DNA of 29,175 nucleotides from an uncultured Bacteroidales bacterium (GTDB taxonomy: Bacteria; Bacteroidota; Bacteroidia; Bacteroidales; UBA3663): positions 1-29,175 of the forward strand of contig CAJOOX010000068.1 of the NCBI GenBank assembly GCA_905236195.1. The letters run 5' to 3'. Under the pieces are notes generated by a model. That model was given only the letters and a program-made list of their open reading frames with translations, ran no database searches and was not told the DNA's origin. Within the stretch, counting starts at the first letter, position 1. The number at the start of each line of letters is the position of its first letter. Shown piece after piece: positions 1 to 6,676 of the stretch. A program made the translations under genes and the position numbers.

Positions 1-1344
1 GCATTTTTAGAGATACACCGCCAGGAGGCGGGTTACCGTCCGATTCACGATAGAATCCACGACTTCGGCGAGGTGGAGCAGACGCTCTCGACTCGCGAAC
101 GCAAACTGCAGGCCTCACGCTGCATGGACTGCGGCGTACCATTCTGCCACTGGGCCTGTCCACTGGGCAACAAAGCGCCCGAATGGAACGATGCCCTGTA
201 TAAAGGCGATTGGGAGTTGGCTTATCACTTACTGACCAGCACCAACCCCTTCCCGGAATTCACGGGACGTATCTGTCCCGCCCTGTGCGAAAAGGCTTGT
301 GTACTCAGTCGGTTCAACCACGAGCCGACGACCAACCGCGAAGACGAGCGCGCCATCATTGAGGCTGCATTCCGCGAAGGCTACATCCAGCCGCACACAC
401 AGATAGAACGTAACGGCAAGAAGGTGGCTGTGATTGGAGCCGGGCCTGCCGGACTCGCTGCTGCCAACGACCTGAACCTGATGGGCTATCAGGTAACAGT
501 GTTCGAGAAGAACGAGGCTGCAGGCGGACTGCTCCGCTATGGTATCCCCAACTTCAAACTTAACAAGGCCATCATCGACCGCCGCATCCGCCTCCTTGAA
601 GCCGAAGGTATTGAATTCAAATACAATAGTACCGTTTCTTCAGATGCGATTTCATCGCAGTTCAGTTCTCAGTTCGATGCCGTTATTCTGGCATCCGGAA
701 CGCCTACGGCAAGAGATCTCAAAGCTCCTGGCCGCGAACTGAAGGGTGTTCACTTCGCCCTCGAACTCCTCTCCCAGCAGAACCGCGTTCTCGCCGGCAT
801 GGAGTTCTCTAAGGACGAGCGCATTACCGCCAAAGGCAAGGATGTTCTCGTCATTGGAGGTGGTGATACTGGTTCCGACTGCATAGGAACAGCTCATCGA
901 CAGGGTTGCAAGAGCGTCACGCAGATTGAGATTATGCCCAAGCCCGTTGAAGGTCCCGAGGATCCGCAGAATCCCTGGCCCAATTGGCCGCGCACGCTCA
1001 AGACGACATCATCTCATGAGGAGGGCTGTACCCGCCGCTGGAACATCAACACGCTGGAGTTCCTGGGCGAGAATGGCAAACTGACAGGCGTAAAAGTTCA
1101 GGAGATTGACTGGAAACCCAATCCAGAGGGCGGTCGTCCCATCATGGTTGAAAAGGGGAAGCCCGAGATTATCAAGGCCGAACTGGTTCTGCTGGCTATG
1201 GGATTCCTCAAACCCGAGCATCCGGAATACCCCGATAACGTCTTCGTGTGCGGCGACTCCCTCAGCGGAGCATCCCTCGTGGTCAGAGCCATGGCCAGCG
1301 GCAGGCAGACCGCCCAGAAAGTCGATGAGTTTTTAAAAAGGTAA
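1..1344 (+). CDS. gltD: Glutamate synthase (NADPH) small subunit, 5'-truncated by window edge
   Basis: This subunit feeds electrons from NADPH through FAD and Fe-S clusters to the large GltB subunit, which makes glutamate from glutamine and 2-oxoglutarate. The reading frame is open from base 1, so the true start lies upstream; the GTG at 73 is internal. Only a few N-terminal residues should be missing. Counting from the first visible residue, the Fe-S ligands are C41, C44, C49, C53 and C92, C96, C100. The FAD motif GAGPAG is at 146-151 and the NADPH motif GGGDTG at 286-291. Near the C-terminus, GFLKPEHPEYPDNVFVCGD joins two conserved blocks with a linker that looks about 20 residues shorter than in the GltD proteins I remember. 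asnB follows 56 bp downstream on the same strand, so the two may be co-transcribed. gltB is presumably upstream, outside the window. Confidence 0.95.
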   Translation, partial: AFLEIHRQEAGYRPIHDRIHDFGEVEQTLSTRERKLQASRCMDCGVPFCHWACPLGNKAPEWNDALYKGDWELAYHLLTSTNPFPEFTGRICPALCEKACVLSRFNHEPTTNREDERAIIEAAFREGYIQPHTQIERNGKKVAVIGAGPAGLAAANDLNLMGYQVTVFEKNEAAGGLLRYGIPNFKLNKAIIDRRIRLLEAEGIEFKYNSTVSSDAISSQFSSQFDAVILASGTPTARDLKAPGRELKGVHFALELLSQQNRVLAGMEFSKDERITAKGKDVLVIGGGDTGSDCIGTAHRQGCKSVTQIEIMPKPVEGPEDPQNPWPNWPRTLKTTSSHEEGCTRRWNINTLEFLGENGKLTGVKVQEIDWKPNPEGGRPIMVEKGKPEIIKAELVLLAMGFLKPEHPEYPDNVFVCGDSLSGASLVVRAMASGRQTAQKVDEFLKR

Positions 1345-1400
1345 CATCGTTATTTCGTTATAACGTTATTTCGACATTTCGATAAAAAAAAAGAAAAATC
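1345..1400 (+). repeat. Low-complexity gltD-asnB spacer with short direct repeats
   Basis: The 56-bp spacer holds two copies of CGTTATTTCG (1348-1357 and 1364-1373) flanking the palindrome CGTTATAACG (1356-1365). A poly-A stretch just before the asnB ATG follows. No Bacteroidetes promoter pattern is evident, so asnB is probably read from the gltD transcript. The style matches other spacers in this window. Confidence 0.55.
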
Positions 1401-3065
1401 ATGTGTGGCATAGTAGGTATATTCAATATCAAGGAACAGACTCCTGAATTGAGAAAGAAGGCTCTTTCGATGAGCCATAAAATCCGGCACCGCGGACCCG
1501 ACTGGAGCGGCATCTGGTGCGGAGGCTCGGCCATTCTGGCGCATGAACGACTCTCCATTGTCGATCCGGAATCGGGCAAACAGCCTCTTTTTTCACCCGA
1601 CGGTCAGCAGGTGCTGGCTGTAAACGGTGAGATTTATAACCACCTGGACATCAGGCGTGTCCATGCGGGGCAATACGCCTTCCAAACGGGCAGCGACTGC
1701 GAGGTGATTCTGGCGCTCTACCGCGAGAAGGGCATTGATTTCCTCGAAGACCTGAGCGGCATTTTTGCCTTTGCACTTTACGATAAGGAACGTGATGCCT
1801 TTCTCATTGCCCGCGACCCCATCGGAGTCATTCCGCTCTATATCGGATACGACGATGACGGCACAGTGTATGTAGCCTCCGAACTGAAAGCCCTGGAAGG
1901 ACAATGTGACCGCTATGAACCCTTCCTGCCCGGCCATTATTATTGGAGCCGCGAACCTGGCATGAAGCGTTATTATCAGCGCGACTGGTTCAGTTATGAT
2001 GCTGTTAAAGACAATCCTGCCGGCAGCGAGGAAATCCGTCAGGCATTGCGGTCGGCCGTCAAACAGCAGCTGATGAGCGATGTACCTTACGGTGTACTCC
2101 TCAGCGGCGGTCTCGATTCGAGCGTCATCTCGGCCATTGCCGAACAATACTCCGAAAACCGTATCGAGGATGAAGGGCGGACGCGCGCCTGGTGGCCCCG
2201 TCTCCACTCTTTTGCCGTGGGACTGAAGGGTGCTCCCGACCTCGCCAAGGCTCGGCTGGTGGCCGAACACATCGGCACGGTTCATCACGAAATCAACTAC
2301 ACGATTCAGGAAGGACTGGATGCCATTCGCGATGTGATTTACTTCATCGAGACTTACGATGTAACGACGGTTCGTGCCTCTACGCCGATGTATCTCTTGG
2401 CCCGCGTCATCAAGTCGATGGGAATCAAGATGGTGCTTTCCGGAGAAGGCGCCGACGAGATTTTCGGCGGATATCTCTATTTCCACAAGGCACCCTCAGC
2501 CCGCGAATTCCATGAGGAGACCGTACGCAAACTCTCCAAACTCTATATGTATGACTGTCTCCGAGCCAACAAAAGTCTGTCGGCATGGGGCGTGGAGGGA
2601 CGTGTTCCCTTCCTTGACAAGGAATTTCTCGACGTGGCGATGCGTACCAACCCGACTGCTAAGATGTGTCCAGGCAAGGACATCGAGAAGCGCATTGTTC
2701 GCGATGCTTTTCAGGATATGCTGCCCGATGAAGTCGTATGGCGGCAGAAGGAACAGTTCAGCGACGGAGTAGGCTACTCTTGGATTGACACCCTGAAACG
2801 CATCACGTCCGAAGCGGTAAGCGACGAACAGATGGCTCACGCCGCCGAACGGTTTCCCATCAATACACCGCTTAACAAAGAGGAATATTTTTACCGTTCG
2901 ATTTTTGCTGAACATTTCCCCAGTGACTCCGCTGCGCGCAGTGTGCCGCAGGAAGCCAGTGTGGCCTGTTCTACAGCCATCGCCCGCGAATGGGACGAGG
3001 CCTTCAAAAAGCTCAACGATCCCAGCGGTCGCGCTGTAAGCGGCGTGCATGAACAGGCATATTGA
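1401..3065 (+). CDS. asnB: Asparagine synthetase B (glutamine-hydrolysing)
   Basis: Converts aspartate, glutamine and ATP to asparagine, glutamate, AMP and pyrophosphate in the cytoplasm. The start is fixed by the class II amidotransferase signature MCGIVGIF, where Cys2 becomes the N-terminal nucleophile. The N-terminal glutaminase domain (about 2-190) shows R50, NGE at 75-77 and GSD at 97-99. The C-terminal synthetase domain shows the pyrophosphate loop SGGLDSS at 235-241 and the later GEGADEIFGGY block. At 554 residues it matches the bacterial AsnB length. It lies 56 bp behind gltD on the same strand, a sensible glutamate/asparagine pairing, and converges on the minus-strand polyene-like cluster. 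Confidence 0.97.
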   Translation: MCGIVGIFNIKEQTPELRKKALSMSHKIRHRGPDWSGIWCGGSAILAHERLSIVDPESGKQPLFSPDGQQVLAVNGEIYNHLDIRRVHAGQYAFQTGSDCEVILALYREKGIDFLEDLSGIFAFALYDKERDAFLIARDPIGVIPLYIGYDDDGTVYVASELKALEGQCDRYEPFLPGHYYWSREPGMKRYYQRDWFSYDAVKDNPAGSEEIRQALRSAVKQQLMSDVPYGVLLSGGLDSSVISAIAEQYSENRIEDEGRTRAWWPRLHSFAVGLKGAPDLAKARLVAEHIGTVHHEINYTIQEGLDAIRDVIYFIETYDVTTVRASTPMYLLARVIKSMGIKMVLSGEGADEIFGGYLYFHKAPSAREFHEETVRKLSKLYMYDCLRANKSLSAWGVEGRVPFLDKEFLDVAMRTNPTAKMCPGKDIEKRIVRDAFQDMLPDEVVWRQKEQFSDGVGYSWIDTLKRITSEAVSDEQMAHAAERFPINTPLNKEEYFYRSIFAEHFPSDSAARSVPQEASVACSTAIAREWDEAFKKLNDPSGRAVSGVHEQAY

Positions 3066-3071
3066 AAGAAA

Positions 3072-3107
3072 CCCAGAGCCGTCCGTGAGGATAGCCCTGG
3101 GATTTTT
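3072..3107 (+). terminator. Rho-independent terminator after asnB
   Basis: CCCAGAGCC pairs imperfectly with AGCCCTGGG across a short loop and is followed by TTTTTA. It starts seven bases after the asnB stop. The stem contains mismatches, so it is a moderate candidate. Confidence 0.6.
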
Positions 3108-3219
3108 ATTTTATACTTAGATATTCAGCTATTTTATACTTAGCTATTTTATATTTTTTTATTTTATATTTTAGATTAAAATTTCATCATTGGACGATTG
3201 GACAAACTTATCTATAGTC
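3108..3219. repeat. AT-rich convergent spacer with short repeats
   Basis: This stretch lies between the 3' ends of asnB (plus) and the thioesterase gene (minus). It is made largely of repeated CTATTTTATACTTAG-like words and T runs. I see no gene or promoter in it. Confidence 0.5.
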
Positions 3220-3654
3220 TTAATCTTCAGTCTTGCCGGCGCCCCATCGTTCCTGCCACTCGCGGTAGTAGTCGGGGATATCAGTCATGAGCTGCTGCTG
3301 GGGATCAATAAACAGTTGGGTAGTGGTTCCTTTGGCGCAAAGGAGACCGTCACGCTCACGGGTAACCTCGTAACTGAAATCGAGCCGTGCTCCGGGATGC
3401 CAGATATAGCGTGTACGGATGACTGCGATGTCGTTAAGCTCCAACGGACCATAGTACTTGACGTGGAGATCCACCACGGGAGCATAGATACCGCTTCGCA
3501 CGATGTCGGCATAACCGATGCCGGGATAATGACGTCCGAAGTTCTCGCGTCCGTCCTCGAAATACTTGACGTATGAACCGTGCCAGGCACGTGTCATGGA
3601 GTCAATCTCGGAGAACTTGACCTGAACGCGATAAATATCTTCCAAAACACTCAT
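3220..3654 (-). CDS. Hot-dog acyl-thioesterase (4HBT type), end of polyene-like cluster
   Basis: Probably hydrolyses an acyl-CoA or acyl-ACP thioester to release a product or clear stalled chains. The protein is 144 residues, a single hot-dog fold. Its N-terminal motif EIDSMTRAWHGSYVKYFEDGRE matches the 4-hydroxybenzoyl-CoA thioesterase/YbgC pattern, with the conserved Asp and the following HGxYvxYFE block. A longer frame opens with TTG at 3663, but the ATG at 3654 is the natural start and leaves a 12-bp gap after the LolA-like gene. It is the last gene of the nine-gene minus-strand run. Similar thioesterases are usual in aryl polyene and related clusters. The substrate cannot be read from the sequence. 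Confidence 0.85.
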   Translation of the reverse strand: MSVLEDIYRVQVKFSEIDSMTRAWHGSYVKYFEDGRENFGRHYPGIGYADIVRSGIYAPVVDLHVKYYGPLELNDIAVIRTRYIWHPGARLDFSYEVTRERDGLLCAKGTTTQLFIDPQQQLMTDIPDYYREWQERWGAGKTED

Positions 3655-3666
3655 GGACGGCAACGA

Positions 3667-4308
3667 TTATTTGGGGAGCGCGAACACTTTATCATCCACA
3701 GGACCGTCGAACTTGAAGTTGGCGAAGTCGTACTGTGTATAGTTCTTGCCCTTCTCGTTGAGACGGATACTGCGAAGTTCGCCGGTCTTGGTGTTAAGCG
3801 CTACGACATAGCTCTGATAGAGCATCTTGCGTTTCTCTTTTGCATCCTTGACACGGGGCGTGATGGTCATGGTGAGGATATCGCCCTCACGCTCGGCATC
3901 CACGTCAGCTACGTCTTCGAGCTGTACATCGCTGTCCTGACCCGTGGTGAAACTCTTGAACATCGTCTTGAGGGCATCGAGCTGGGAATTGCTACCGCTG
4001 GCCGTTGCTGCCGTACCGTCGCTCACCATCGTGAACTTCTCGTCCTTCATGAGGAGCATGTCCTTGCCGCCGTTGAAGGTAAGCACCATCGACCCGGGTT
4101 TCTTGAAATAGAACTTGCCCTTGGAAACCTGGTCTTTGGCAAGAGCCACGTTATGGCGAGTCATGGAGACATCGGCCGCGAGAGTGTTCATGTTCTTATA
4201 TTTGGCCATCACCTCGGAGTCGGCCTCCTGAGCACAGGCTGTATGCCAGGACTGCACGGGAGTCATCAGACCGGCCATGAGTCCCAACATCATGATAATC
4301 TTCTTCAT
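3667..4308 (-). CDS. LolA-like outer membrane lipoprotein/lipid carrier
   Basis: Predicted periplasmic carrier of the LolA fold, which shuttles hydrophobic cargo between inner and outer membrane. The 213-residue protein starts with a signal peptide (MKKIIMMLGLMAGLM..., predicted cleavage near residue 26). It continues with an amphipathic beta-rich domain including KGKFYFKKPGSMVLTF and LRLNEKGKNYTQYDFANFKFDGPV-type segments typical of LolA relatives. A general LolA is normally encoded elsewhere. Placed between an MMPL exporter/ketoreductase group and a thioesterase, this copy more likely handles the cluster's own lipid-like product. LolA-like proteins are a regular component of aryl polyene clusters. 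It sits 15 bp after fabG, consistent with one operon. Confidence 0.8.
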   Translation of the reverse strand: MKKIIMMLGLMAGLMTPVQSWHTACAQEADSEVMAKYKNMNTLAADVSMTRHNVALAKDQVSKGKFYFKKPGSMVLTFNGGKDMLLMKDEKFTMVSDGTAATASGSNSQLDALKTMFKSFTTGQDSDVQLEDVADVDAEREGDILTMTITPRVKDAKEKRKMLYQSYVVALNTKTGELRSIRLNEKGKNYTQYDFANFKFDGPVDDKVFALPK

Positions 4309-4323
4309 GCTGATAATGGATTA

Positions 4324-5052
4324 TTATGTGTAAAGTCCGCCGTTGATGGAAATCACGTTGCCCGTGATATACGAAGTGTTGGGCGAAGCGAGGAATCCTA
4401 CGAGTTCAGCCACCTCATCGGGACGGCCGAAACGGTTGGCGGGAATGGTCTTCTTGAGTGCTTCCTCATCGAGGCCTTCCACCATATCGGTCTTGATGAA
4501 ACCGGGAGCAATGGCATTCACAGTGACATTCTTGCGAGCCACTTCCTGGGCTAGGGCCTTGGTAGCTGCGATGATGGCACCCTTGGAGGCAGAATAGTTA
4601 GTCTGACCGGGCAGACCCTTAACACCGGAGAGAGACGACATGTTGATGATGCGGCCGAACTTCTTGCGGAGCATGGGCTGCAGCAGGGGCTGCGTCACAT
4701 TGAAGAACCCGTTGACGGTGATGTCGATGACACGGTTCCAATCCTCGTCGGGCATGAATACCATAAGATTGTCGCGGCGGATACCGGCGTTATTGACCAG
4801 TACTTCGATATATTCTTCGGGATGAGCCTCCTGCCAGGCAGCAAGGGCTGCACGCGTCTGTTCGCGATCGGATACGTCGAACTTGAGCATCTCGCCGTCC
4901 TGGCCAGCCTCGCGTACGAGGGCAAGAGTCTCTTCAGCGGCATCTGTCCGGTTGACATAGTTGATGATGATGTGATAGCCCATCTGGGCGAGTTTGACTG
5001 AGATGGCACGGCCGAGTCCGCGGCTGCCACCCGTTACGAGAGCGTATTTCAT
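4324..5052 (-). CDS. fabG: 3-oxoacyl-ACP reductase (FabG-type SDR)
   Basis: Reduces 3-ketoacyl-ACP to 3-hydroxyacyl-ACP with NADPH, the first reductive step after ketosynthase condensation. The 242-residue protein carries the Rossmann motif TGGSRGLG (7-14), NNAG at 87-90 and N114. It also has the catalytic S140, Y153 and K157 (YSASK) and an ITGNVISINGG C-terminal block. The frame extends to 5124, but those extra 24 residues come from a tandem-repeat spacer. The ATG at 5052 (MKYALVTGG) puts the first beta-strand exactly at the N-terminus. It lies within the polyene-like operon, downstream of the flavoenzyme. It is probably the dedicated ketoreductase of the cluster rather than the housekeeping FabG, but sequence alone cannot separate the two. 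Confidence 0.93.
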   Translation of the reverse strand: MKYALVTGGSRGLGRAISVKLAQMGYHIIINYVNRTDAAEETLALVREAGQDGEMLKFDVSDREQTRAALAAWQEAHPEEYIEVLVNNAGIRRDNLMVFMPDEDWNRVIDITVNGFFNVTQPLLQPMLRKKFGRIINMSSLSGVKGLPGQTNYSASKGAIIAATKALAQEVARKNVTVNAIAPGFIKTDMVEGLDEEALKKTIPANRFGRPDEVAELVGFLASPNTSYITGNVISINGGLYT

Positions 5053-5141
5053 ATTACTATTTGACAATTTGACTATTTGACAATTTGACCATTTTCTTAT
5101 TTTATTAAAATTCCTTTTTGCCATTTAGACTCCGATTGGAA
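5053..5141. repeat. 16-bp tandem repeat spacer before fabG
   Basis: CTATTTGACAATTTGA occurs twice back to back (5057-5072 and 5073-5088) in the 89-bp gap between the flavoenzyme and fabG. It is translated in some frames but is clearly spacer, not coding. Confidence 0.8.
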
Positions 5142-6638
5142 CTATTGGTTTAAAAGACCGTCTTCCTGAAGGAGCTCCCAGGCTTTCTCGTGTCCGATAA
5201 TTTCGGCACAGGTGAAGGCCGTGGTCATCGTGACGCCCAAGAGACCGTGGAGTGTGAGACTCTGACCCGTGAGGTAGAGGTTGGGTATGGGTGTATGAGC
5301 CGACAGAAGCGTAAGCATGGGATTGTGCCAGTCTTTGCGGACACCATAGCAGGATCCCTGAGGCGTGAGCGTATAGTCACGATAGGTCAAAGGAGACGAT
5401 GTCGAAACCACTTCGACTTTGGATGCCAGGTTCGGAATGAAATCCGAGGCCAGGGTGATGAGTTGTTCAGTAACCTTCGCCTTCCAGTCCAGATATTCCT
5501 GTCCGCGATGACCCACAGTCGTATTCTCCCATTTCTGCACCTTGCTCCACGGCATGGGAGTGAGCAGGTCGATAACCGGCGTGTATCGGCTGCCGTCGGA
5601 AGGACAGCGGCATGAGATGAGGGCTCCCTCGACGGGGTCATTGTCCTCAAAATAGGTCCATACGTTAGGACGGCGGTAAAGATACTGGTTCCAGTTGAAA
5701 TACTCCACGCTCCCGGGTTTGAGACCCAGTGAGACAGTAAACATTCCATACGTATTCTCAAGACGGTTGATGCGGTTGCGGAACACTTTCTTGAGCACTT
5801 GGCTTTCTTTCACAAGATCAAGTGTGACGGCGGGATGGGCATTGGAAATAAACATTCCAGCCTCATAGCGTTCGCCATTCTCACAACGGGCTGCGACAAT
5901 CTTCCCGTCCTTCTCGACAAGTTCCTTCACCCCGGCATTGCAGATAACCTCGCCGCCCATGTGACGGATATCGTTCACAAGGGAATCGACCAGCAGGGAA
6001 CCGTCGCCCTTCAGACGCCAGGAACTTTCGACGAAGCTGTTGTTGCCCTGCACGAAGGTGTACATGGGCAGGGTGTCCTTGGCAAGTTCCATCTTGAGAG
6101 AAGAGCCGGAAAGGACATTGATCAGCAGTTCATCGTGGAAAGTCTGGTGAAGATATTCCCAGGCAGAACGTCCGAAGACGGATGTGGCGAAGAACTGGTC
6201 AGCTTCTCGCGGTTTGATGGCATCAAAGAGGTGGGAACCTATCTCCTTCATGTCAGCGGCATACTGTTCGAGGCCCTTGCGTTCCTTGGGGAACTCGCGG
6301 GCCAATGTCTCCACAAAGGCCTCATACCCCTCGGCATAGGCAAAATCGCGGTCACCGATGGTAACACGGTCAAAAGCCTCAGGGTCGAGGTGCTGCCAGG
6401 GAAGTTTCATCAGACCAAGACGCTTGAAGATGCCATAGAGCGCATTGCCGGGGGCCAGGCCGCCGCAATAGTGCAGTCCTGTGTCGAACGAAAAACCGCG
6501 CCGCTTGTAGCTCTGCATACAGCCGCCCGGCTGAACCTCGCGTTCAAGGACAAGCACGGAATAGCCCAGCTGGGACAGCAGGTGAGCACACTCCAGGCCT
6601 CCGAGACCCGAACCGATAACAATGATGTCGTATTTCAT
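5142..6638 (-). CDS. FAD-dependent oxidoreductase, phytoene desaturase/retinol saturase-like
   Basis: A flavoprotein of the CrtI/RetSat group, which desaturates, saturates or isomerises conjugated polyenes. The 498-residue protein starts with an FAD dinucleotide-binding motif VIGSGLGGLECA (7-18), followed by LEREVQPGGCMQSYKRRGF (about 31-49). It ends with the family signature NLYLTGQSLTLHGLLGV. No phytoene synthase or other carotenoid gene is present. The likely substrate is therefore the polyene or acyl chain made by the neighbouring ketosynthase and dehydratases; this is inference. It lies between the MMPL exporter (38 bp upstream) and fabG (89 bp downstream). Family assignment is firm; substrate and direction of reaction are unknown. 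Confidence 0.85.
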   Translation of the reverse strand: MKYDIIVIGSGLGGLECAHLLSQLGYSVLVLEREVQPGGCMQSYKRRGFSFDTGLHYCGGLAPGNALYGIFKRLGLMKLPWQHLDPEAFDRVTIGDRDFAYAEGYEAFVETLAREFPKERKGLEQYAADMKEIGSHLFDAIKPREADQFFATSVFGRSAWEYLHQTFHDELLINVLSGSSLKMELAKDTLPMYTFVQGNNSFVESSWRLKGDGSLLVDSLVNDIRHMGGEVICNAGVKELVEKDGKIVAARCENGERYEAGMFISNAHPAVTLDLVKESQVLKKVFRNRINRLENTYGMFTVSLGLKPGSVEYFNWNQYLYRRPNVWTYFEDNDPVEGALISCRCPSDGSRYTPVIDLLTPMPWSKVQKWENTTVGHRGQEYLDWKAKVTEQLITLASDFIPNLASKVEVVSTSSPLTYRDYTLTPQGSCYGVRKDWHNPMLTLLSAHTPIPNLYLTGQSLTLHGLLGVTMTTAFTCAEIIGHEKAWELLQEDGLLNQ

Positions 6639-6676
6639 AAACCAGAGGTTATTAGAGGATTAACATCTCACCCGTC

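Noticed and set aside
73..1344. GTG at 73 as the gltD start
   Set aside because: The frame is open to base 1 and the upstream residues (AFLEIHRQEAGYRPIHDRI) match the GltD N-terminus, so the gene is cut by the window edge.
3580..4554. Long plus-strand frame (324 codons) opposite the LolA-like gene
   Set aside because: It is antisense to two well-supported genes, has no domain signature and spans their boundary; it reflects codon bias of the true strand.
5053..5124. N-terminal extension of FabG
   Set aside because: The added 24 residues are encoded by a 16-bp tandem repeat spacer, and the SDR fold begins exactly at the ATG at 5052.
5142..6638. Carotenoid biosynthesis gene (crtI)
   Set aside because: The fold family matches, but there is no phytoene synthase, cyclase or isoprenoid gene nearby and the context is ACP-dependent chain building.
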